From Acidobacteriota bacterium (GTDB taxonomy: Bacteria; Acidobacteriota; Blastocatellia; Pyrinomonadales; Pyrinomonadaceae), in the NCBI GenBank assembly GCA_025463135.1, contig JAOAPY010000026.1, positions 1-64,000 on the forward strand: 64,000 nucleotides of DNA. Direction: 5' to 3'. A model generated the notes under the pieces. It saw only the letters and a list, made by a program, of their open reading frames with translations. It was not told where the DNA came from and did not search any database. The position numbers and the translations under genes were made by a program. Shown in pieces: positions 54,448-63,129 of the stretch (within the stretch, counting starts at the first letter, position 1; each line of letters opens with the position of its first letter).

Positions 54448-55365
54448 CTAGATCTTAGGCTGTGAACAGATTGCCATCAGATCCAATACTGAATCCAAAT
54501 TATCTGAGCGATAGAAAAAGTCGCTGGTTGAATACTTGTCCAGGATGGAAGAATCCAATCGCTTGGGTTCAGCCTGGGAGCCGCCGTCCTTTCGTCGGGA
54601 CCGCACCAGCTTCCGGATCTGTTCAACGGCGGAATCAGGTAGCAATGATTTCGCTCCACCAATGACCTTACTTCGCAGCTCATAGTATGGTGGTAATAAC
54701 GCGCCGGCATTGCGACGGGCTTCACTCAGGCGCTTCTGAACGCGAGCATATTCAATGTTGTAAACTTCTTCGCTGGCAGAGAGTCCTTGGATCTCCACCT
54801 GGCGAAACCAATTGCGCAAGAGTTCATCCAACTCCTCTGCAACAAACTCGCGTACATGGAATTCGTTCCAGGGTTTCATGCCCGGATCCAGTCTTACGCG
54901 GGCATTAGGCGTCGTAAAAACCACCACGCCGGCAGGCGCCAGGACGCGCTTCAACTCTGACAAATAAGTCTCGTAGTTGCTGATGTGCTCGATGACCTGG
55001 AAACTAATAATCAGGTCGAACTCACCATCGGCAAACGGCAGCTTCAATCCATCAATAAGCAGATAGTTGATGTTCGCCCCGGCATATCGCGTGGTTGCCA
55101 CCTTGAGTGCGTTAAGCGATAAGTCCACGCCCACGATTCTGCGACAGACGCTGCTGACTATCCTGGTTCCATATCCGGTATTGCAGCCAATCTCGAGCAC
55201 TGTCTTATCACCGGCTCTCTTCGATACCTCTTCATAGGCTTTCAAGTGCATCAGGCGAAGACAATAATCTTCAAGTGTAAAAAGCTGATCGATGTCCATC
55301 AAGGGATGACTATGCCCCTGAAAGTTAAGTGTTTCCTTTTCTGATGGCGTTTGCGACATCTTCAT
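54448..55365 (-). CDS. Class I SAM-dependent methyltransferase
   Basis: 305 residues, Methyltransf_11-like. Motif I is TVLEIGCNTGYGTRIVSSV, motif II IVGVDLSLNALKVAT, motif IV FDLIISFQVIEHISNY, then LKRVLAPAGVVVFTTPN. A polar C-terminal extension of about 100 residues follows (RRKDGGSQAEPKRLD) that could bind a partner or glycan. It lies between the flippase and GT4 genes at the promoter-proximal end of the exopolysaccharide locus. Confidence 0.88.
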   Translation of the reverse strand: MKMSQTPSEKETLNFQGHSHPLMDIDQLFTLEDYCLRLMHLKAYEEVSKRAGDKTVLEIGCNTGYGTRIVSSVCRRIVGVDLSLNALKVATTRYAGANINYLLIDGLKLPFADGEFDLIISFQVIEHISNYETYLSELKRVLAPAGVVVFTTPNARVRLDPGMKPWNEFHVREFVAEELDELLRNWFRQVEIQGLSASEEVYNIEYARVQKRLSEARRNAGALLPPYYELRSKVIGGAKSLLPDSAVEQIRKLVRSRRKDGGSQAEPKRLDSSILDKYSTSDFFYRSDNLDSVLDLMAICSQPKI

Positions 55366-55416
55366 AGTTCTTTTTTCACCGTCACGTTTCGGTCCTGCGT
55401 TTCAGATCTCCGCGTA

Positions 55417-56940
55417 CTAAATAGCCGTCGTGATCTCTTCTCGCCTGGTTAGCAAAATCGCAAACCCTTTTAGGTCGCGCAGCAGCAGTCGTCCCGCGGG
55501 AAACAGTCCCAATACCACAAGACTGACAAGCATGGCGATTGCGAAAGCCAACCCCAGGCGAACAAATGGTTGAGAAACTAAGGACCATTGGCGAAAAGCA
55601 ACCAACGCCGCAAGTGCAGAAATCGAAGCGCCGGCTGGCGGGCCGATCGCGCGATAGAAATCCATCGCCCTTACCGGCCCCTCGCGGGTGGCATACCAAA
55701 TTGACAACGGCGTCACCAGCAGGAAAAACGTAATGGAATAAGAAGCTGCTACTCCGACTGCGCCCCAGGGTAACCCGACCACGATACTCGCAATGATAAT
55801 CGCTGATCCAATCAGTCCCCACTGAAACATTTGACGCGTACGACCCTGAGTTACATAGAGCCAACCTACTGTACCGCTTACAGGCTGAATAAATCCCGCT
55901 ATCGCAAGCAAGGCAAAGATGCGGCTCACTCCACTCCATTTTGGTCCCAGCAACAGCAGCACCACCCAGTCCGATGTCGCAATCATGAATACCATCAGCG
56001 GCATCGTCAGTATGGCAATCTTCTCGATTAGCCGCACGTAGGCGCTGCGATAACGTTCCGGAGAATCGGTTAACCGGCTCAGCGCTGGTATGGCTACCGA
56101 AGTAATCGGCGCACTGATTTGCTCGATCGGCAACATCAGTAATTGGTAGGCTCTGGCATAGAGTCCAAGTTCCAGACCGCCCCAAAAACGACCGATAAGC
56201 ATGTTATCAAGATTGCGCGCGAAGTAATTGATGATACTAAAACCCGTCAAGTTTCTGCCGAACGCAAGCAGCGAACGAACTCCTGAGTTTCGCACCGGCA
56301 AGCCCGGACGCCAGCGGCAAACAAGCCAAACTGCCATGGCGTAGGCAAGCCCCTGACTCAGTTGGCTGAACACCAGGGCCCAGTAGTTCTTGCCGCGCCA
56401 GGCCAAATAGATCCCTGTAGATAATCCCACCAGTAGGGCAAAGATCTCCGCGGCTGCCAACCCGCCAAACCGCATGCGACGACGGAGCAGGGCTTCGTGT
56501 TGTACCGTCAATCCCCCAAGCAGAAAGCCGGCGGAATAGGCTATTGTAATTGACACAAGACGGGGTTCACCGTAGAACTTTGCCACCAACGGCGAAATCG
56601 CAACCGTCACAAACATTATGAGGACGCTGAAGCTGATATTGATCCAAAAGAGCGTGGAAACCTGACCTTCATTGAGGTCTGCCCGCTGAATAGTCGCCGA
56701 CGATAACCCGAGATCCTTGAATATCGCGATGAAGCCGGTCACCACGGCGACCATGCCCACCAGTCCGTAATCCCGCGGCGTTAACAGTCGAGCCAGGATC
56801 ACGGTGGCGAACATGCTCAGAAAAAATTTGAGACCTTGAGACGCTATCGTGACCGCGCCACCCCGTGCGGTGCGCAAGCCAAGATCAATTTTCAGATCGG
56901 CAGTGCCTAAGTATTGATTGGGTTTAGGGGCGGTTGACAT
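55417..56940 (-). CDS. Wzx/WzxC-like polysaccharide flippase (MOP superfamily)
   Basis: 507 residues with about 13 transmembrane segments. The N-terminus (ARGGAVTIASQGLKFFLSMFATVILARLLTPRDYGLVGM) is the classic start of the polysaccharide transporter/MVF family, and QRADLNEGQVSTLFWIN and FGRNLTGFSIINYFARNLDNMLIG match the WzxC/AmsL subgroup. It flips undecaprenyl-linked repeat units across the inner membrane for the Wzy-like protein at 25713. It is the first gene of the large minus-strand run. The 198-base upstream gap may contain the main promoter, though no clear box was identified. Confidence 0.9.
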   Translation of the reverse strand: MSTAPKPNQYLGTADLKIDLGLRTARGGAVTIASQGLKFFLSMFATVILARLLTPRDYGLVGMVAVVTGFIAIFKDLGLSSATIQRADLNEGQVSTLFWINISFSVLIMFVTVAISPLVAKFYGEPRLVSITIAYSAGFLLGGLTVQHEALLRRRMRFGGLAAAEIFALLVGLSTGIYLAWRGKNYWALVFSQLSQGLAYAMAVWLVCRWRPGLPVRNSGVRSLLAFGRNLTGFSIINYFARNLDNMLIGRFWGGLELGLYARAYQLLMLPIEQISAPITSVAIPALSRLTDSPERYRSAYVRLIEKIAILTMPLMVFMIATSDWVVLLLLGPKWSGVSRIFALLAIAGFIQPVSGTVGWLYVTQGRTRQMFQWGLIGSAIIIASIVVGLPWGAVGVAASYSITFFLLVTPLSIWYATREGPVRAMDFYRAIGPPAGASISALAALVAFRQWSLVSQPFVRLGLAFAIAMLVSLVVLGLFPAGRLLLRDLKGFAILLTRREEITTAI

Positions 56941-57138
56941 GAGAGTTTCGACGTTCGTTCAAATCCGCCGACTCAAGAGATTGTGAACGAACATTCGCTT
57001 CGAAGAACTTCGGGGAAACAGGGCGAGCAACAATCTTAAGGCCTTAACCGCAAAAGCAAAAGCTGCAACGCAACAGGCGCAGCAGCTTCCCTAAATCTTT
57101 TACCAACGACGTGCGAATTCCAGTTCGCGCGGCTTTCG

Positions 57139-58410
57139 TTAGATCGCTACGCGCTCCTGGTCGCTCGCCAAAACGAGACTGCGAACACGTTCGCGCAGAG
57201 CGCTTTCAAAGCGTCGCGCCTCTTCGACCTCGCCAAAGGAAAGAGCACGCAATTCCTGTTCGATACGGCGGCGATAGTCCGATACCAGCGAATCAGAAAC
57301 ACCCAGGACAGCTGCAACCTCAAGCTGGGTTGAATTCTCTGACGCCAGATAGCAGTGCCACAGCACGCCGAGAATGCGATTGTATTGCTTTACTTTACCG
57401 CGCACCGTCTCGTGCAGATTTTTCAAGAACTGATCCACGAATCCGGCGGCCTCATCCTCAGACTCGCGTCTCAACAATCCCTGTTCGGGAGTGTCACGCC
57501 GGTCAACCGGCTCAAATTGAAAACGCTCGTTGTCGTTATCATCAGTCTCGAGTGGTACCAGGTAGATGTCCATTACCGGTAGTCTTGACATCACCAGGCT
57601 GCGCAGCGTGCGCACATCAACCGGAGCGTCGACGGCATCCAGCACAGAGACAATCAAATCTTCCAGATCCGAATTGCTGATCACGACCTGGGAGTCTCCG
57701 GTGCATCCGACCATGCGTGTGTCTCGCTGGCGCACGGGAACCATGTGAGCGCGCTGTTCAAGATCATGATTGTCGCGACGGCGTTTGCTGTCGCCCCATT
57801 CACTTAAGCCATAAATGCGATCGGCCAGGCGGCGATGCGGTTCGTCATCAATGCCGCTGGTATCGAAGCGGCGAAAGTTTGAGCTGGATTGAATTAGAGT
57901 TGAAATGCGGCGGGCCAGACGGTAACTCTCCGGATGACGCTTGCGAAGCTCAGCGGTAAGCAGGTTGGTCAATTCGATCTGACTGATCTCACATTCGATC
58001 TCATAGTCAGTCATACTCGTTTCGAGATAGTGTTCAAAGCGATTCTTGCTCAGCAATTGCACGAACAATTCCTGAGTGAGATCTGTATGGGCGTTGCTGC
58101 CCCCCTCTTCGACCAACAGTCCGGCATTCCTGGAGGCGCGCACCAATGGATGATGAGACACGATGCGATGCAACTCGCTCCACAGCCGGTTGACATCCGA
58201 AGAGCGCAGGCTTTCCACCCATTTGCCGCTCTTCGAGTATCGCTCTGGTGTTGGACGCGGCACGCGTTGTTGTTTCTCCTGTGCCGGGGCGGCAACGGGG
58301 GCAACTTCAAGTTGGCTTGGATAATCTTGGCTTAGGGGTTTCACTTGATTTTCTTGAGTAGCAGCCTGGGCGGCGATTAAATGGTTTGATTTTGGGCGAT
58401 GAGGATCCAC
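57139..58410 (-). CDS. Unrecognised regulator-like protein with C-terminal sigma-4-like HTH
   Basis: 423 residues, no membrane segment. The first 60 are low-complexity (Gln/Pro/Ala-rich). The middle is mostly alpha-helical. Near the C-terminus NSTQLEVAAVLGVSDSLVSDYRRRIEQELRAL (about 368-399) reads as a helix-turn-helix of the sigma-70 region 4 type. The preceding VKQYNRILGVLWHCYL could be a packing helix. DNA-binding regulation of the adjacent exopolysaccharide or phosphate genes is a guess from position. I do not recognise the family. Confidence 0.65.
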   Translation of the reverse strand: MDPHRPKSNHLIAAQAATQENQVKPLSQDYPSQLEVAPVAAPAQEKQQRVPRPTPERYSKSGKWVESLRSSDVNRLWSELHRIVSHHPLVRASRNAGLLVEEGGSNAHTDLTQELFVQLLSKNRFEHYLETSMTDYEIECEISQIELTNLLTAELRKRHPESYRLARRISTLIQSSSNFRRFDTSGIDDEPHRRLADRIYGLSEWGDSKRRRDNHDLEQRAHMVPVRQRDTRMVGCTGDSQVVISNSDLEDLIVSVLDAVDAPVDVRTLRSLVMSRLPVMDIYLVPLETDDNDNERFQFEPVDRRDTPEQGLLRRESEDEAAGFVDQFLKNLHETVRGKVKQYNRILGVLWHCYLASENSTQLEVAAVLGVSDSLVSDYRRRIEQELRALSFGEVEEARRFESALRERVRSLVLASDQERVAI

Positions 58411-58976
58411 CGAGTCAGCAGGAGCCGGCTTGGTGATCGCGAAAAGGAACAGTGTCTATAAACGTGAGAAGCTAGAAAGAAGGCAAGAGTAACGATGACC
58501 AGGAACTTCGCGCTATCTAGCTCAATTAGTGCGAGGTTTTTCCGGCTTCACGGAAACCTGAGAACGCGCAAACCCAGGGGGTATTGAACGTTTGATTGAA
58601 ATGCTAAGGTCCTTTTTGGGTTTGCCCGACCTTGGACTGGGCGGGTCATCCTGGATAGCAAGGGAGCAACGCCCTTGACTGACGAAAGGGATGTTAGCAG
58701 CAAAATAATATTTGAGCAACAAGTTTTTACATTTCGCTCAACATATTGATTTCATTCGAAAAAAAAGTTGTTTAACTCGCTTTAGAACGTGGAAATCGAG
58801 ATTGATTGATCCTTTTCACCAGCTGACCAAGGGAAATGCGTCTCTTTAGACCCGATCGTTGAGGCTCGCAAAGTTTTTATTGCCCCTAGCCTGTTCCTCA
58901 ATGCGTGGACGCCTTGGCCCGGATCATAAGGGCTTGAAGTTTTTAGCAGTCTATCTACGCAAACTTAGGGGAAGAT
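58411..58976. promoter_or_regulatory. Divergent intergenic region, 566 bases, probable promoters
   Basis: No gene is supported between the divergent starts at 58410 and 58977. An AT-rich core (58690-58770) contains TTGAGC and GCTCAA as an inverted pair 18 bases apart (58711-58740), possibly an operator. T/A-rich stretches nearby fit promoters for both genes, but no definite -35/-10 pair is claimed. Confidence 0.4.
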
Positions 58977-59279
58977 ATGGTTTCTACAGGTGTGGGCTCC
59001 TTCACAAAACAGGCCGCTTGCCCCTCTTCTAAAATACTGCTTGAGTATCGGCGCAACACGCTTGCACCAGAACTGAGCAAGCTGGTGGAATGGCATTTGG
59101 AAGAATGCGATTTTTGCTGGTCCGAGATGAGGCTTCTTACTCATCATGCGCCGCAAGCTGCAAGCAAGGAAGAAGGTCGGCCGCCGTCAATGCCAGTGAA
59201 TTTGCGAGTTTTAGCCGAAGCCCTTCTTTTCAGTCACCGGCCCCGTCCCACAAGACAGAAAAAGCAGGCTAAGCAGTAA
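58977..59279 (+). CDS. Small protein with anti-sigma-type zinc finger motif
   Basis: 100 residues. Cys15 and the motif VEWHLEECDFCWSEM (about 38-52; H-x3-C-x2-C) match the ZAS zinc-binding helix of anti-sigma factors. No transmembrane segment follows, and the tail is basic (RPRPTRQKKQAKQ). AGGGGA lies 6 bases before the ATG, a strong ribosome-binding site. It may bind and regulate a sigma-like protein, and the divergent gene at 57139-58410, with a sigma-4-like HTH, is the nearest candidate partner. The partner relation is inference. Confidence 0.7.
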   Translation: MVSTGVGSFTKQAACPSSKILLEYRRNTLAPELSKLVEWHLEECDFCWSEMRLLTHHAPQAASKEEGRPPSMPVNLRVLAEALLFSHRPRPTRQKKQAKQ

Positions 59280-59317
59280 CGCGTGCTTTGTTCTTGGTAC
59301 TCGATTTTTTGAACCTG

Positions 59318-59466
59318 GCTCCGGATTAGCCAAATGTTTTTAGCCACTCGAACCATTTTTGTCGCGCGCCCGGTAGGGGCGTAACATTTCGCGCCTTCGA
59401 AGCTTGGAAAATCTCTCTAGAGAGGACTCGGCAGCTATAAACACTGAGCTCCTAACGGAGCTAAAA
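59318..59466. repeat. Foldback repeat family D, copy 2 (diverged)
   Basis: Left GGCTCCGGATTAGCC and right GCTATAAACACTGAGCTCC with GGAGCTAAA correspond to the ends of the element at 36795-36945. The centre includes CGGTAGGGGCGTAACATTT. It fills the 235-base gap between the zinc-finger gene and phoR. Confidence 0.6.
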
Positions 59467-59514
59467 ACAAAACCACAAACCAAGAACTAAAGTTCAAAGT
59501 ACAAAGTACAGGAA

Positions 59515-60762
59515 CTACACTTTTCGCGGCAGGTCTATCGTAAAACTACTTCCCTCGCCCAGCCTGGACTCAACGGTTACCTCGCCGCCATGGGCACGCA
59601 CGAGGTGTTTGACAATCGCCAGTCCCAGGCCTGTACCCCCCAACTCTCTTGAACGAGCACGATCAACCCGGTAAAAGCGCTCGAACAGTCTTTGGAGATG
59701 CTGCGCGGGTATACCTTCGCCGGTGTCGGCAACGAATATGCGATCGTTAATTCCGTTTTCATGTCTGATGGTTACGCGGCCACCATCGCGATTGAACTTG
59801 ATTGCGTTGTCGACAAGATTAGTCAACATCTGCTCGAGCCGGCGAGGATCGGCACAGACTTTAACGTCCTTACCGATTTGATTTTCCAGGACCACCTTTC
59901 GCGTTACTGCGCCGCTGTTAAGAGAAGTGATCACGTCGTTAACGAGATGTTGAAGCGGAATCTCTTCCGACTTTACCTGGATGCCGGCTTCGATGGTGCT
60001 CAATTCCAGGATGTCGTCAATTAGTCCGTGCATGCGCGTCGCATTGCGGCGAATGATCGCCAGAAACCGCTGGCTGTCGGCTTCGGAAATGCTGCCTCCC
60101 TCCAGTGTTTCGACAAAGGCGAGGATGGCCGTCAGGGGAGTGCGCAGTTCATGCGAGACATTTGATAGAAACTCCTGACGCACGTGTTCGAGTCTTTCTA
60201 ACTTCGTTATATCAAAGAAAACGCCGATCGCGCCTTGCACGACTTTGCCGTCACTCGCTTGCAAGGGAACCACGCGCAAATCAAAAATCTTGCGATCGGG
60301 ACCGTGAGTTTCGACTCTTACTCCTGAACGTTCTTCGCCCTTCAACGCTCCCAGAAAGGCTCCATAGATTGCGGGGTTCCGGGTTAGTTCGGTGAGACGT
60401 TGCGACTGTAAGGTGTCCGCGGATCGCGTGAATAACTGAAACGCAGCGGGGTTCGATGCGACAACTCGCATATCGCTGTCCACTACCAGCAGGCCCTCAC
60501 GCATCCCGCCCAGCGTTGCCTCGAACAGTTTACCCAGCGCAAAGATTGGTGTTGTTGGCAGGTCGGTTGTGGCGTCGATTTGCTCAGCGGCGAAGGACGC
60601 CGTCGGCTCTCTCTCGCGGAAAATCCGGGCGCCAAGCGCAACGCCCGCGAGCAGTGCCAGAAGGCTCGAGATTAACTGAGACCCGCGGAACACAGGCGCC
60701 AGCGTAAAAGCAGCGGGCAGGCAGATGGCGGCCAACAACAGCCAATAGTACCGGGATTTCAT
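59515..60762 (-). CDS. phoR: Phosphate regulon sensor histidine kinase
   Basis: 415 residues. Two N-terminal membrane segments (about 5-22 and 28-45) are followed by a PAS domain (about 60-180; GLLVVDSDMRVVASNPAAF), a HisKA dimerisation domain with the phospho-accepting His in NVSHELRTPLTAILAF (about 203), and a HATPase domain with the N box MLTNLVDNAIKFN, G1 VADTGEGIP and G2 GTGLGLAIVKHLV. It senses phosphate status together with PstB and PhoU and phosphorylates PhoB. It follows phoB after 16 bases, completing the order pst-phoU-phoB-phoR. Confidence 0.92.
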   Translation of the reverse strand: MKSRYYWLLLAAICLPAAFTLAPVFRGSQLISSLLALLAGVALGARIFREREPTASFAAEQIDATTDLPTTPIFALGKLFEATLGGMREGLLVVDSDMRVVASNPAAFQLFTRSADTLQSQRLTELTRNPAIYGAFLGALKGEERSGVRVETHGPDRKIFDLRVVPLQASDGKVVQGAIGVFFDITKLERLEHVRQEFLSNVSHELRTPLTAILAFVETLEGGSISEADSQRFLAIIRRNATRMHGLIDDILELSTIEAGIQVKSEEIPLQHLVNDVITSLNSGAVTRKVVLENQIGKDVKVCADPRRLEQMLTNLVDNAIKFNRDGGRVTIRHENGINDRIFVADTGEGIPAQHLQRLFERFYRVDRARSRELGGTGLGLAIVKHLVRAHGGEVTVESRLGEGSSFTIDLPRKV

Positions 60763-60778
60763 TTCGTTGACAGAGAGT

Positions 60779-61474
60779 CTAAGGCTTCTTGGCGCAACCG
60801 GTGAAGCGGTAGCCCACGCCGACTACGGTTTCAATGCAATCGCCGCAGTCGGCAAGCTTCTGGCGCAAGCGGCGAATGTGTACGTCCAACGTCCGGGCAT
60901 CGCCGTAATAGCTATAGCCCCAAACGCTGTCGAGCAACTGCTGCCGAGACACTACGCGATCGGGACTTTTGGCCAGCACGGAGAGCAACGAGAATTCTTT
61001 GTTAGTGAGCTTGATACGACTTCCGTTGCAAACGACCCTGACATCGGTGAAGTCTATTGTTAATTGATCGTCTTCGTAACTTTTCGCTCCGCCTTCATCC
61101 GTGCGTCGCAGAACCGCACGCACTCTCGCCAGCAGTTCCCTGACCGAAAAAGGTTTGGTTATGTAATCGTCTGCTCCCAGATCCAGTCCAGCGACGCGAT
61201 CCGATTCAGAAGTCTTAGCGGTCAGCATGAGAATTGGGGTGCGCCTGGTCAGCGGCTCCCGGCGTAGTCGGCGGCAAAGCTCGCTGCCGCTCATGGCCGG
61301 TAACATGAGATCAAGAATGATCAGCACCGGCGGATTACGCTGATTGAGAGCTTCCACGAGACCTTGTTCTCCGGTGGATGCCACGACGGTGCTAAGACCT
61401 TCGCGTTCCAGGTTGTACTTCAAACCTTCGGCGATGTCCGCGTCGTCCTCGATAATCAGGACAGGTCGGCCCAT
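60779..61474 (-). CDS. phoB: Phosphate regulon response regulator, OmpR/PhoB family
   Basis: 231 residues. The receiver domain carries IEDDADIAEG (acidic pocket), the phospho-acceptor Asp in LIILDLMLPAMSG (about 54), LTAK and YITKPFS (Lys about 105). The C-terminal winged helix (about 135-228) has RVVCNGSRIKLTNKEFSLLSVL, RVVSRQQLLDSVWG and RTLDVHIRRLRQKL. When phosphorylated it activates pst and other Pho genes. phoU is immediately upstream (4 bases). No Pho box was located with confidence. Confidence 0.93.
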   Translation of the reverse strand: MGRPVLIIEDDADIAEGLKYNLEREGLSTVVASTGEQGLVEALNQRNPPVLIILDLMLPAMSGSELCRRLRREPLTRRTPILMLTAKTSESDRVAGLDLGADDYITKPFSVRELLARVRAVLRRTDEGGAKSYEDDQLTIDFTDVRVVCNGSRIKLTNKEFSLLSVLAKSPDRVVSRQQLLDSVWGYSYYGDARTLDVHIRRLRQKLADCGDCIETVVGVGYRFTGCAKKP

Positions 61475-61478
61475 GGTT

Positions 61479-62138
61479 TTAGTGAATGTGCTTGATGATG
61501 GCGGCCTCTGCCATGTAAACGGTTAGCTCGCAGATATCAGTTACATAGTCGCCGATGCGTTCCATGTGCTTGGCCACGAACAGCAGGCGAGCATCGCGTG
61601 TGGCCGTCGACGGTTCGGACACCATCATCGCAATCAGGTCGTGAAAGAGCTGATTGTAAAGATCGTTGATTTCCTTATCGCGCTTGATGATTTCGCGGGC
61701 GGCCATGGCATCACGCGCGGTAAAGGCGTCCAGCGCTGCGCGCAACATTGATGACGCGTGATCAGCCATGCGTTGCAGGCTGGCGCTGAGTTTGATTTCC
61801 GGCTCGGTATTAAGGTCGATCGTCGCCCGGGCGATATTGCAGGCGTGATCGGCGATGCGCTCCAGCAGCGGGGCCATTTTCACGGCAGAGATTACAAAGC
61901 GAAGGTCGCGGGCAGCCGGTTGGCGTAACGCGATGAGGTCAATGCACTGCCGGTCGATCTCGACCTCCAGCCGATCTATTTCATCATCGTGACTAAGCAC
62001 TTCGCGGGCGATGGAATCGTCGCGCGCCGCCAGGGCGTGCATGGCCCGTTCCAGAGCCCGCTCGGCTTCACCCCCGAGCAAAAGCACACGGTCACGCAAT
62101 TCGTTCAGTTCGTCATCAAGATGGCGGTGGTAATCCAT
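61479..62138 (-). CDS. phoU: Phosphate transport system regulatory protein PhoU
   Basis: 219 residues, standard length, two PhoU helical repeats. The first has LNELRDRVLLLGGEAERALERAM and the second LSASLQRMADHASSMLRAALDAF. Metal-binding acidic residues appear in ERIADHACNIARATIDL and MERIGDYVTDICELTVYM. It is a cytoplasmic negative modulator that links the PstB transporter state to PhoR. It sits between pstB (145-base repeat-bearing gap) and phoB (4 bases). Confidence 0.94.
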   Translation of the reverse strand: MDYHRHLDDELNELRDRVLLLGGEAERALERAMHALAARDDSIAREVLSHDDEIDRLEVEIDRQCIDLIALRQPAARDLRFVISAVKMAPLLERIADHACNIARATIDLNTEPEIKLSASLQRMADHASSMLRAALDAFTARDAMAAREIIKRDKEINDLYNQLFHDLIAMMVSEPSTATRDARLLFVAKHMERIGDYVTDICELTVYMAEAAIIKHIH

Positions 62139-62162
62139 AGTCTTGTCTTAAATCTCAGATCT

Positions 62163-62282
62163 GAGATCCTGGTCTTTGGCCTTTGGTCTTTGGATTTCTT
62201 TCGTACCTCTGAGACTTTTGCAACAAAGCCTTTCAATGTTTGGTGCAAAACCAAAGACCAAAAACCAAAAACCAAAGACCTC
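62163..62282. repeat. Heptad-tract foldback between pstB and phoU
   Basis: TTGGCCTTTGGTCTTTGG at the left (from 62170) and AAACCAAAGACCAAAAACC at the right (to 62282) are inverted heptad tracts about 60 bases apart, able to pair as a long stem. It occupies nearly the whole gap inside the pst/pho operon and could affect the relative expression of the two halves. Confidence 0.75.
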
Positions 62283-62283
62283 T

Positions 62284-63129
62284 TCACCCAAACCTTCCCG
62301 TGATGTAATCCTCAGTCACCTTTTGATCCGGCGCAGTAAAAATCTTTTCCGTCGGGTTTACCTCGATCAACTTGCCCAGCAGAAAAAATGCGGTGGTGTC
62401 AGAGACGCGAGCTGCCTGCTGCATGTTATGCGTCACGATCACAATTGTGTACTGCTGCTTTAGATCTACGATTAACTCTTCAATCTTTGACGTGGCGATC
62501 GGATCCAGAGCGGACGCAGGTTCGTCCATCAATATTACCTCAGGCCTGATGGCCAACGCCCGGGCAATACACAATCGCTGCTGCTGCCCGCCCGAAAGGC
62601 CAAGGGCGGATTGGTGCAGGCGGTCTTTTGCTTCGGACCACAACGCCGCATCTTTCAGCGCCTGCTCAACGCGATCAGCCAGTTCAGTTTTGCTTTTCGT
62701 GACGCGATTAATCCGCAGGCCATAAGCCACGTTGTCGAAAATCGATTTTGGAAACGGATTCGATTTTTGAAACACCATGCCCACGCGACGGCGTAAATCC
62801 ACCACGTCGGTTCCGGGATCATAAATGTCGTTGCCGTCGATCGTGACCTGCCCCTCAACGCGAGTCGCGGGGATCACGTCATTCATGCGGTTTAGCGTTC
62901 TCAGGAACGTCGACTTTCCACAACCCGAAGGCCCGATCAACGCCATTACGATTCGTTCGGGAATAGAGAGAGTGATCTGAAACAACGCCTGCGATCGCCC
63001 ATAGTAGAAGTCCAGATCGCTAACCGTAATCTTCGCAGGCGCCGCCGGCGTCGAAACAAAGGACGCTTTAGATTGGTCTTGCGGCAACGTAAACTGCGAC
63101 GGAATTTTTGGTGTCGTGGCTGACATCAT
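62284..63129 (-). CDS. pstB: Phosphate ABC transporter ATP-binding protein PstB
   Basis: 281 residues from the chosen start. Walker [13 protein letters not shown] loop [14 protein letters not shown] signature [15 protein letters not shown], Walker [14 protein letters not shown] and the switch His in [14 protein letters not shown]. It energises phosphate import and takes part in PhoR/PhoU signalling. The open frame extends to 63225 inside pstA, but the ATG at 63129 overlaps the pstA stop by one base (TGATG), indicating translational coupling. A second ATG follows immediately and is an alternative. Confidence 0.95.
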   Translation of the reverse strand: MMSATTPKIPSQFTLPQDQSKASFVSTPAAPAKITVSDLDFYYGRSQALFQITLSIPERIVMALIGPSGCGKSTFLRTLNRMNDVIPATRVEGQVTIDGNDIYDPGTDVVDLRRRVGMVFQKSNPFPKSIFDNVAYGLRINRVTKSKTELADRVEQALKDAALWSEAKDRLHQSALGLSGGQQQRLCIARALAIRPEVILMDEPASALDPIATSKIEELIVDLKQQYTIVIVTHNMQQAARVSDTTAFFLLGKLIEVNPTEKIFTAPDQKVTEDYITGRFG

